Assembly: GCA_003170035.1 (NCBI GenBank)
Contig: PMZX01000482.1
Location: 4,992 to 10,684 of the forward strand
Direction: 5' to 3'
Length of the DNA: 5,693 bases
Source: Myxococcales bacterium
GTDB taxonomy: Bacteria > Myxococcota_A > Polyangia > Fen-1088
Every line of letters begins with the position of its first letter. Position 1 is the first letter of the stretch. Positions 1 to 5,162 of this stretch are shown one piece after another. The translations under genes and the position numbers were made by a program. The notes beneath the pieces are model-generated. The model saw nothing but the letters and a program-made list of their open reading frames with translations, searched no databases and was not told the origin of the DNA.

Positions 1-52
1 CCTGACGGCGTGGCTTCCCTGCCTGACGGCGTGGCTTCCCTGCCTGACGGCG
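1..52 (+). repeat. In-frame 21-bp tandem repeat (about 2.5 copies)
   Basis: Two identical 21-base units at 1-21 and 22-42 are followed by a 10-base partial copy at 43-52. They encode the heptad PDGVASL. A degenerate LPDG recurs just downstream (around 61-72). The array continues to the window edge, so its full copy number is unknown. The unit length keeps the frame, so copy-number change would lengthen or shorten the linker without breaking the protein. Confidence 0.85.
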
Positions 53-744
53 GGATCGCGCTTCCCGACGGTGCGGCTGCAGGCGCCGAGGCGTCCGTGC
101 CTGCGCTCCCTGATCTCGGAAACGCCAGCGAAACCGGAGCATCGGCCGACCGTCCCAACGGTGCTGTCGAAGCGGGACGTGAGGAGGCTGTCGCGTCGGC
201 AGACGCTAGCGTTGATCTGGTGGCAATGCCGCCCGATGGTCCGTCTGTCGAGGACAGCCTGCAGGTCACGCCCGATGTGGCTGCGGCCGAGGTTGTTGTC
301 CGTATGGACGCGGCCGAGGCGCAGAGCCGCCCGGATACGGACGGCCTCGACGTTGTCAAGCCTGCCGACGTCATGGCGGTGGAGGTGGCCAAACCCACGG
401 GCGATCTGGCGCCCGCCACGCTGGGCGAGCTGTCGCCCGAGCAACTCTACGCCCTCTTGGCCAACAAGGATTTCAAGCTCATCGATGTGCACTACCCCAA
501 CGCCGGAAGCATTCCGGGCACCGACGCGCGCATCGCCTTCGACAACATACCTGCCTTGGTTACCTTCATTGGTCCCAACCTCGATACCAAGGTCGTGCTG
601 ACCTGTTTTTCCGGCGGCATGAGCAAGACAGCGGGCAATGCCCTGGTCGCCCGTGGCTACCGCAACATTTGGGAACTCACCGGTGGCATGAACGCGTGGA
701 CCGCGGCCGGCTACACCCTGGTCCACCTCGACGGCGGGCTGTAG
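1..744 (+). CDS. Rhodanese-domain protein with long low-complexity linker (5' end missing)
   Basis: The reading frame is open at base 1, so the true start lies outside the window; the in-frame GTG at 10 sits inside a repeat and is unlikely to be the start. The visible N-terminal ~135 residues are Ala/Asp/Pro/Val-rich, begin with LPDG repeats and look disordered. A single rhodanese domain occupies about 418-741. It shows the LIDV strand, an IPGT turn in place of the usual HIPGA, the active-site loop CFSGGMS with the predicted persulfide Cys encoded at 604-606, and the C-terminal GGMNAW motif. Such domains carry sulfur as a Cys persulfide or act as non-catalytic sulfane binders; the substrate is unknown. 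The linker style matches the exported lipoproteins downstream, so a surface or periplasmic location is inferred, but the signal peptide is not in view. folE begins 10 bases after the stop. Confidence 0.85.
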   Translation, partial: PDGVASLPDGVASLPDGGIALPDGAAAGAEASVPALPDLGNASETGASADRPNGAVEAGREEAVASADASVDLVAMPPDGPSVEDSLQVTPDVAAAEVVVRMDAAEAQSRPDTDGLDVVKPADVMAVEVAKPTGDLAPATLGELSPEQLYALLANKDFKLIDVHYPNAGSIPGTDARIAFDNIPALVTFIGPNLDTKVVLTCFSGGMSKTAGNALVARGYRNIWELTGGMNAWTAAGYTLVHLDGGL

Positions 745-754
745 CGGAACAGTC

Positions 755-1339
755 ATGACCTCCGACTCAAAAGCTTTGCGTGCAGCGGTGGAGGCGCTCC
801 TGCGAGCCGCCGGTCGCGACGTGGACAAGGATCCCGATCTGGCGCGCACGCCCGAGCGGGTGACCGAGGTGTGGCAGCGGGAGTTTCTGGCCGGCTACGA
901 CATGGACCCGGCGCAGATTCTCGGCGAGCCGGTACTGGGCGAGGCCGACCCTGACGTTGTGGTGGTGGGCGGCCTGCGCTTTCATGCCATGTGCCCCCAC
1001 CACCTTCTGCCCTACCGAGGGGTCGCGCATGTGGCCTACTTGCCGGCGGGAAAGCTGGTGGGCTTCGGCCGCCTGGCTGATCTGGTCGAGTGTTTCACCA
1101 AGCGGCTCACCCTGCAGGAACGGGCCACTCACCAGATCGCCGAGGCTCTCTGGCACGGTTTGGGCGCGCGCGGCGCGGGCTGCGTGATCGAGGCCGAGCA
1201 GCTTTGCCTGGCTTTGCCGGGCGAGCGCCACGATCAATCGGGCGTGGTCACCAGCGCCTTCGTGGGCGAAATGCGCGAGCGGCCCGACCTCAAGGCGCGG
1301 CTGCTGGCGGCCGCGAACCTGGGCGGACGCGTACGATGA
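755..1339 (+). CDS. folE: Divergent GTP cyclohydrolase I (FolE-like)
   Basis: The 194-residue protein spans the whole GTP cyclohydrolase I fold. Canonical members convert GTP to 7,8-dihydroneopterin triphosphate, the first step toward folate, biopterin and queuosine. Family signatures are RTPERV (31-36), FHAMCPHHLLP (76-86), AHVAYLP (91-97) and LQERATHQI (120-128). Predicted zinc ligands are C80, H83 and C151, matching E. coli C110, H113 and C181 with a constant offset of 30; H82, Q121 and E122 are also kept. Several positions important in E. coli differ: G105 for S135, R106 for K136, D109 for R139, Q149 for the catalytic H179, and P155 for R185. The fold and metal site are therefore supported, but canonical activity is uncertain. 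There is no strong Shine-Dalgarno before the ATG; coupling to the rhodanese gene 10 bases upstream is likely. The TGA overlaps the ATG of the next gene. Confidence 0.88.
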   Translation: MTSDSKALRAAVEALLRAAGRDVDKDPDLARTPERVTEVWQREFLAGYDMDPAQILGEPVLGEADPDVVVVGGLRFHAMCPHHLLPYRGVAHVAYLPAGKLVGFGRLADLVECFTKRLTLQERATHQIAEALWHGLGARGAGCVIEAEQLCLALPGERHDQSGVVTSAFVGEMRERPDLKARLLAAANLGGRVR

Positions 1340-2043
1340 GCGCAGGCAAGCTGGCCGGGAAAGTGGTGGTGGTCACCGGCGCCTCGCGCGGCATTGGTCG
1401 AGCCATCGCAGCACTGCTGGCGAGCGAGGGTGCGGCCGTGGCGGGATGCGCGCGACGGGCAGGTGGCGGCGCCTTCCTCGACGATGTCGATCCCGCAGAA
1501 CGCGCGCGGCATCTCGTCGCCGCCTGCGACGTCCGACGGCGCGAAGAGGTGATTCGCTTCCGCGACTTGGTGCTCGCCCGGCTGGGCGCGCCCGACGTCC
1601 TGGTGAACAACGCCGGCATCGTCGCGCGGGCAAGCATCGAGACGCTGTCCGAGGAAACCTGGGACGACGTGCTGGCCGCAGACCTGAAAAGCGTGTTCCT
1701 GGTCATCCAGGCGTTCCTGCCTTCCCTGCGCGGTCGCGGTCGAGGCCGGATCATCAACATGGCCTCGATAGCCGGGCGTCAGGGCACGCCTCTCCTGAGC
1801 GCGTATTGCGCGGCCAAGCACGGCGTAGTCGGCCTGACACGGGCGTTGGCCGAGGAACTGCGGCCGGACGGCATCGCGGTGAACGCCATCTGTCCCGGAT
1901 CAGTGGACACCGAGATGCTGGCCATCGGTCGGCCGGGTGCCAAGCCCGAAATGACGCCGGCCGAGGTGGCCCGCGTGGTGCTGTTCCTGGCCGCGGACGC
2001 GCCGGCGACGATGACCGGGCACTGCCTCGATATCTTCGGCTGA
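1336..2043 (+). CDS. Short-chain dehydrogenase/reductase (FabG-like SDR)
   Basis: This is a 235-residue classical SDR, a cytoplasmic NAD(P)H-dependent oxidoreductase. The ATG at 1336 overlaps the folE stop as ATGA, which fixes the start and implies translational coupling; an in-frame extension back into folE is open but shows no SDR homology. Motifs are TGASRGIG (14-21) for the cofactor, D65 after strand 3, NNAG (91-94), S144, Y157 and K161 of the YxxxK site, and PGSVDTEM near the substrate loop. R40-R41 after the second strand suggests NADP(H). The usual catalytic-tetrad Asn is Asp116. The segment between TEML and AEVARVV is about 13 residues against roughly 25 in FabG, so the lid over the substrate is short. 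The substrate is not identifiable. Pairing with a FolE homologue suggests pterin reduction, but pteridine reductases typically have TGxxxRxG, which is absent here. Confidence 0.92.
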   Translation: MSAGKLAGKVVVVTGASRGIGRAIAALLASEGAAVAGCARRAGGGAFLDDVDPAERARHLVAACDVRRREEVIRFRDLVLARLGAPDVLVNNAGIVARASIETLSEETWDDVLAADLKSVFLVIQAFLPSLRGRGRGRIINMASIAGRQGTPLLSAYCAAKHGVVGLTRALAEELRPDGIAVNAICPGSVDTEMLAIGRPGAKPEMTPAEVARVVLFLAADAPATMTGHCLDIFG

Positions 2044-3546
2044 TCAGTCTCTTGCAGCGTCTTTGGCAGCGTCCGCGCCCGCATCACGCACGACCACGAT
2101 CACTGCCGTCGCTTGCGTGGAGTAGGGCGAGAGGCACGTTCCGGTGTTGCCCCGGACCACGTAATAGAAGGTTGCCGTTCCGCTCGCGGGGACGACCGGA
2201 CTGTCCGCGAAACTCGTTGTCGGAAGTCCGCTAGCCACGACCGCGTATCCGCTGCCCGAGGTGGTGCTGCGCGAGACACTGTAGGAGACCGCGCCGCCGC
2301 TCGGCGGAGCCCAGGTCAATGCCACGTGGCCTGCGGCGTCCGGCGTGGCGGCGAGCGCCGTGGGAGCGGTGGCCACGCAGGACAGGGCGCTGACCTCGGA
2401 TGAATTGATAGATTCGCACGAGGGCTGGCCAGAGTAGGCGGACACGACGAAGTAGTAGGTCTGGCCGGCCGTGATGGGGGTCACCGTGAAGGGAGAGCCA
2501 GGGGGCGACCCGCGGACGGCGTAGCCAGCTCCGGATACGGTGCTGCTCTTGACGTTGTAGCCCGTGACCCCAGCGCCAGCGTCCCCGGCAACGATGGTCC
2601 AGGCCACGTCGGCCTGCAGGGTCCCCGGGATGACCGTGACACCCGTGGGTGGCGCGGTCGGCGGTGTGTATTTCACGTCGTTCGGGCACTTGTTGCTGGT
2701 GCCGGTACAGGACTCTGCCGGATCGCAGATCTTGCCGTCGGTGGAGGCGCGGCACGCGGTGGTGGCTGGCGCGAATGTGTCAACCGGGCAGGCGCCACTG
2801 GCGCCGTCACAGGACTCGGCAACGTCACAGACCGAGACCGCCGCCCGACACACGGCGCTCTTGGCCAGGAACTTGTCGGTCGGGCACGCCGCGGAGGATC
2901 CCGTGCACTTCTCTTCCAGGTCGCAGGCACCGGCCGAGGGACGACATACTTCAGTGGCAGCCTTGAACCCGTCGAGGGGACAAGCCGTGCTCACGCCGTC
3001 ACAGACCTCGGCCACGTCGCAAAGCCCGGCTGCCACCCGGCACACGGTGCCGAGAGGCGCCGGGCTGCCGTCGATGGCGCAGGTCCCGTTGAGGATGATG
3101 GTCCCTGCGTCGCCCGCGTCCGGCCGTGCGTCTTGTGGAGCATCGACGGGGGCGTCAGGGGGCGGCGGTGCCGTATCGGGAACGGGCGGCGTGTCCGTGC
3201 TGGGGGCTGTGTCCGGGGAGGTGGATGCCTCGGTGCCGGTGTCGCCGGTCTCCGGGCCGAGGTTCTGCCCGTCGCGCACGCCGTCGCGGACAGTGTCGAC
3301 CCTATCCGGCGCGCCGTCGAGGCGTACGCTGGTCGAGTCCTCCTCAAGTGAGTCATCCGACGTGTCCGAGGCCTCGTCCTGCGCAGCCGGCAAGTCGAGC
3401 GACGGGACGTCCAGACCACCGTCAGCGTTGTCCCGGCAGGGCCCGTTCTTCTCGCAGTCGGCAAGACGCGCTGGCTTGTCCAGGCCCACACAGGAACTGA
3501 ACAGGCTCAGCGAACACAAGCACGTGATGGCAAGGAGTGTGCGCAT
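2044..3546 (-). CDS. Lipoprotein with four disintegrin-like Cys repeats and two FN3 domains
   Basis: The 500-residue product starts at the ATG read from 3546, because the signal peptide follows it directly; the 31-codon in-frame extension upstream has no signal character. Signal peptide 1-18 (MRTLLAITCLCSLSLFSS) ends at lipobox Cys19. Next come a short module with C31 and C37, an acidic Asp/Pro/Thr linker (about 42-148), and four 32-residue Cys repeats starting at C169, C201, C233 and C265. Two fibronectin type III-like domains follow (about 297-390 and 391-486), and then an Asp/Ala/Lys tail. The architecture points to an outer-membrane-anchored surface protein for binding or adhesion. That role is inferred: no catalytic domain is visible. 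A possible RBS (AAGGA) lies 12 bases before the ATG. The stop abuts the stop of the SDR gene on the other strand. The second lipoprotein gene lies 174 bases upstream on the same strand. Confidence 0.9.
   Translation of the reverse strand: MRTLLAITCLCSLSLFSSCVGLDKPARLADCEKNGPCRDNADGGLDVPSLDLPAAQDEASDTSDDSLEEDSTSVRLDGAPDRVDTVRDGVRDGQNLGPETGDTGTEASTSPDTAPSTDTPPVPDTAPPPPDAPVDAPQDARPDAGDAGTIILNGTCAIDGSPAPLGTVCRVAAGLCDVAEVCDGVSTACPLDGFKAATEVCRPSAGACDLEEKCTGSSAACPTDKFLAKSAVCRAAVSVCDVAESCDGASGACPVDTFAPATTACRASTDGKICDPAESCTGTSNKCPNDVKYTPPTAPPTGVTVIPGTLQADVAWTIVAGDAGAGVTGYNVKSSTVSGAGYAVRGSPPGSPFTVTPITAGQTYYFVVSAYSGQPSCESINSSEVSALSCVATAPTALAATPDAAGHVALTWAPPSGGAVSYSVSRSTTSGSGYAVVASGLPTTSFADSPVVPASGTATFYYVVRGNTGTCLSPYSTQATAVIVVVRDAGADAAKDAARD
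2659..3042 (-). repeat. Four tandem 96-bp units encoding disintegrin-like Cys repeats
   Basis: Residues 169-296 of the lipoprotein form four units with period 32: nucleotides 3042-2947, 2946-2851, 2850-2755 and 2754-2659. The pattern is C-R-x5-C-D-x3-E-x-C-x-G-x4-C-P-x-D, with Cys spacing 7, 6 and 7; the fourth unit has two extra residues before its second Cys. All 16 Cys are kept, which suggests two disulfides per unit. The CDxxExCxGxxxxCP core resembles the disintegrin domain of animal ADAM proteins. The units have diverged clearly in sequence, so this is an old duplication rather than a recent minisatellite. Confidence 0.85.
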
Positions 3547-3582
3547 GGAAGACGTCCATCCTTCTTGGAGCGTCGGCTCTAC

Positions 3583-3633
3583 CCCGGGACGGATCATACG
3601 CCGTCCGGTGGCAGGCAAAGAGATTCTTTGACG
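3583..3633 (-). promoter_or_regulatory. Candidate promoter upstream of the FN3 lipoprotein gene
   Basis: Read on the minus strand, TATGAT (3598-3593) matches the sigma-70 -10 consensus at five of six positions and would place transcription start near 3586, about 40 bases before the ATG. There is no convincing -35. The -10 lies in the loop of an imperfect inverted repeat (3584-3592 with 3601-3608, core GACGG/CCGTC). The segment resembles the region upstream of the other lipoprotein gene: TAT, GATCCG and TCCCGGG occur in the same order. The remaining intergenic DNA (3634-3720) shows no terminator and no other feature I can support. The lipoprotein pair could therefore also be co-transcribed. 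Confidence 0.35.
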
Positions 3634-3720
3634 AAACAAGACCGTATTGTGCCACGCAAGCCAGATCTCCTGCCAATGGTTTCGAGGTGTTGTGGGGGCA
3701 GCCCAGTGGGAATCAAAGGG

Positions 3721-4674
3721 TCAGTGCGTGCCGCACGCGGCGCTGGTAAGAGTCGCGACGCAGCTCTCAACCACCGCGTCGCTACCCGTAGTGTTCTGGC
3801 AGTTGAGCCAACAACCAGAGCCCCGTGCGCAGGAGGGCCACGAAGGCTGAAGGCAATCGATCATGGCCTTGCATTGCGGCTCCTTCGAAGTCGAGCCAGC
3901 AAAACAGGCGCTGCAGGCTGCGATGCTCGCGTCCCTGCCGAGAGAGTAGCCATTTGACTGGAACCTCTGGATGCAACTGCCTGTGTCGAGGCCCGCTTCG
4001 GGGCGTGGTGGCGAGATGTCGGGTGTCAGGTCGACCACGAGATCTCGTGGAAGGTCGGGCGCAGCGTCTGGCCCAGGCTCGGGTCCGGGTTCCGGCCTGG
4101 CTGCTTCGGGACCAACGTTTGGGGTGTCGGCGGCCACATCGGGTTGCACCTCGGGCCCGGGCAAGTTGGTGTCGGGAGGGGGTCCTGCCTCTGGGCCGAC
4201 GGTTGGGGCGTCCGTGCCGGCGTCAGCCGATCCCGACGAGCCTCCGCCGCCGGTGCCCGCGGTTCCGCCGCCGGTGTCTGTGGTTCCTCCTTTGCTGCCC
4301 GTGGTTCCGCCGCTGGCGCCTGCGGTTCCGCCACTTCCTGCGATGCTGCTCTGGCCGCCTTTGCCGCCGGTGCCTGTGGTTCCACCGCCGGTGCCTGTGG
4401 TTCCACCGCCGGTGCCTGCGGTTCCGCCGCCGGTGCCTGCGGTTCCGCCGCCGGTGCCTGCGGTTCCGCCGCCAGATCCTGCGACGCCGCTTTGCCCGCC
4501 TATGCCGGTGGTTCCTGTTGTGCCTCCACCAGCCCCGCCACTGCCGCCTGAGCCGCCTTGGCCGTCAACGCAATGTGGTGCGCACCGGGCCACCGTGGCG
4601 GGTTGGTTGATGTCCACGCAGGCGACGACGAGTGAACAGCAAGCGATGCAGGAGAGGACGACCAGTCTAGGCAT
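3721..4674 (-). CDS. Lipoprotein with Gly/Thr heptad linker and 10-Cys C-terminal domain
   Basis: The product is 317 residues from the ATG read at 4674, chosen because a lipoprotein signal starts there; 27 further in-frame codons upstream have no signal character. Signal peptide MPRLVVLSCIACCSLVVA leads to lipobox Cys19. A short module follows (VDINQPATVARC, second Cys at 31) that resembles the same region of the neighbouring lipoprotein. Next is a Gly/Thr/Ser linker of heptads such as GTAGTGG, then a Pro/Glu/Asp linker with repeated VGPEA. The C-terminal domain (about 232-317) has Cys at 234, 254, 257, 268, 274, 282, 288, 292, 305 and 314, an even number that fits five disulfides outside the cytoplasm. 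I do not recognise a named family for it. GGGAG lies 11 bases before the start as a possible RBS. A surface display role is inferred; no enzymatic motif is seen. Confidence 0.88.
   Translation of the reverse strand: MPRLVVLSCIACCSLVVACVDINQPATVARCAPHCVDGQGGSGGSGGAGGGTTGTTGIGGQSGVAGSGGGTAGTGGGTAGTGGGTAGTGGGTTGTGGGTTGTGGKGGQSSIAGSGGTAGASGGTTGSKGGTTDTGGGTAGTGGGGSSGSADAGTDAPTVGPEAGPPPDTNLPGPEVQPDVAADTPNVGPEAARPEPGPEPGPDAAPDLPRDLVVDLTPDISPPRPEAGLDTGSCIQRFQSNGYSLGRDASIAACSACFAGSTSKEPQCKAMIDCLQPSWPSCARGSGCWLNCQNTTGSDAVVESCVATLTSAACGTH
4247..4468 (-). repeat. 21-bp minisatellite in the lipoprotein linker
   Basis: Five near-identical 21-base units lie at 4364-4384, 4385-4405, 4406-4426, 4427-4447 and 4448-4468. 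Units 1-2 and 3-5 differ only in a C/T and a final A/G change. Four more degenerate units are in the same register at 4247-4267, 4268-4288, 4289-4309 and 4310-4330. A 33-base interruption (4331-4363) separates the blocks. On the coding (minus) strand each unit encodes a heptad such as GTAGTGG or GTTGTGG. The near-identity of the right block indicates recent expansion or homogenisation. Confidence 0.92.
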
Positions 4675-4684
4675 GAGCGCAATC

Positions 4685-4696
4685 ACTCCCGGGAGT
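4685..4696. promoter_or_regulatory. Perfect 12-bp palindrome over the lipoprotein ribosome-binding site
   Basis: ACTCCCGGGAGT is its own reverse complement. It ends 10 bases before the start codon of the minus-strand lipoprotein gene and contains that gene's only Shine-Dalgarno-like sequence (GGGAG). It could be a repressor operator or part of an mRNA structure affecting ribosome access. As an RNA hairpin it would give only a 4-bp stem with a 4-base loop, so a DNA-binding site is the likelier reading if it is functional at all. Confidence 0.35.
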
Positions 4697-4813
4697 CGGA
4701 TCGATATTTCCGCTGGGACTGAGGACGATTTTGAACGTGTCTGGCCGCGATGCACAGAATTTTCTTGGCCTCCACGCGGGAAGGTCAGCCAAAATCGTGA
4801 CGCAGGTGCATGT

Positions 4814-4850
4814 GGGCAGTGGTGCCCCTCCTAGCTCAAACGGCTATACT
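4814..4850 (+). promoter_or_regulatory. Candidate promoter with inverted repeat at the -35 position
   Basis: TATACT at 4845-4850 matches five of six positions of the -10 consensus. No TTGACA-like -35 lies at the expected distance. Instead an inverted repeat, GGGCA-GTGG-TGCCC (4814-4827), covers that position, which would suit an activator or repressor site. Transcription would begin near 4857, only about six bases before the ATG at 4863, giving an almost leaderless message; this fits the absence of any Shine-Dalgarno sequence there. Confidence 0.35.
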
Positions 4851-4862
4851 GTACGTCAACTC

Positions 4863-5162
4863 ATGCGAATTGCGTGGAAGGCAGCCATAGTGGTGGCCGC
4901 GCTGGCGCCCGCGCCCCGTGCAGCCGCGGCGGCGGCTGCCTGCCAAGCCGACTCGGATTGCGTCCTGGTTTCGGACGACTGTTGCGGCTGTACGGGTGGC
5001 GGCAAGCAGAGGGCGCTTCGCAAGAAAGACAGAGCTGGCTATGAGCGCGCCCGGCAGGCTCGCTGTGCGGGCACCCTGTGCGCAGCGGTGATGTCGCAGG
5101 ATCCCTCTTGTGCAGCCACGTCGGCCGTCTGTAAGGAGGACAAATGTACACTAGGCTTATGA
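4863..5162 (+). CDS. Small secreted 10-Cys protein
   Basis: The product is 99 residues. The ATG at 4863 is chosen because a Sec-type signal peptide follows: MRIAWK, then a hydrophobic Ala/Val core and an Ala-rich run, with likely cleavage just before C27. The mature protein is about 73 residues with Cys at 27, 33, 40, 41, 43, 68, 73, 83, 90 and 95. A compact CCGC knot (40-43), a basic helical middle (about 48-67, rich in Arg/Lys) and a C-terminal Cys group make up the chain. The even Cys count suggests a disulfide-bonded periplasmic or surface domain. The pattern CxxDxDCVLV...CCGC resembles uncharacterised secreted proteins I associate with myxobacteria, but I cannot name a family and no function is assigned. 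There is no Shine-Dalgarno before the start. Its 3' end overlaps the next gene, so the two are co-transcribed. Confidence 0.8.
   Translation: MRIAWKAAIVVAALAPAPRAAAAAAACQADSDCVLVSDDCCGCTGGGKQRALRKKDRAGYERARQARCAGTLCAAVMSQDPSCAATSAVCKEDKCTLGL
5133..5139 (+). promoter_or_regulatory. Strong Shine-Dalgarno deciding the start of the last gene
   Basis: AAGGAGG lies inside the last codons of the 99-residue gene. It is four bases before ATG 5144 and 19 bases before the in-frame ATG 5159. The short spacing to 5144 is usable, whereas 19 bases is too far, so 5144 is preferred. It is the clearest Shine-Dalgarno in the window. Confidence 0.65.

Larger units (their letters stand above)
4675..4862. promoter_or_regulatory. 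Divergent intergenic region between the lipoprotein and the Cys-rich gene pair
   Basis: These 188 bases must hold the start signals for the minus-strand lipoprotein gene and the plus-strand gene pair. Visible elements are a perfect palindrome near the left end, a TATCGATCCG stretch (minus strand) matching the upstream region of the other lipoprotein gene, and, near the right end, a small inverted repeat with a -10-like box for the + strand. No RNA gene or terminator is evident. The in-frame ATG at 4731 on the + strand is open, but the resulting 44-residue extension has no signal character. Confidence 0.6.

Noticed and set aside
10..12. GTG at 10 as the start of the rhodanese gene
   Set aside because: It is inside a tandem repeat, has no ribosome-binding site or signal peptide behind it, and the frame is open back to base 1.
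767..1237. Minus-strand open frame opposite folE
   Set aside because: No family features. It is expected by chance in high-GC DNA opposite a real gene, and the + strand encodes clear GTP cyclohydrolase I motifs.
1090..1335. N-terminal extension of the SDR gene back into folE
   Set aside because: The extra 82 residues are the out-of-frame reading of folE and show no SDR features. The ATGA overlap at 1336 starts exactly where the Rossmann fold begins.
1336..2043. Calling the SDR a dihydromonapterin or pteridine reductase (FolM/PTR1) because it follows folE
   Set aside because: The glycine motif is TGASRGIG, not the TGxxxRxG form of those enzymes, and the FolE partner itself is non-canonical.
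3584..3608. Intrinsic terminator between the two lipoprotein genes
   Set aside because: The inverted repeat has a short bulged stem and is not followed by a T run on the minus strand; it surrounds a -10-like box instead.
2564..3631. A 355-codon open frame on the + strand opposite the FN3 lipoprotein gene
   Set aside because: Ser/Thr/Arg-rich with no recognisable domain. It mirrors the Cys-repeat and FN3 coding sequence, whose motifs and signal peptide clearly mark the minus strand as coding.
4247..4468. CRISPR-like array
   Set aside because: The repeats are directly tandem with no unique spacers, are in frame with a lipoprotein, and encode a Gly/Thr heptad.
4780..4800. Inverted repeat TTGGC/GCCAA around 4768-4797 as a small RNA or terminator
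   Set aside because: Only five paired bases with a long loop and no T run; within chance expectation.
3971..4834. A 287-codon + strand open frame with PPVPAVPP repeats
   Set aside because: It is the antisense reading of the Gly/Thr minisatellite. The minus frame has a lipobox, a Cys-rich domain and a plausible start; this one has none.
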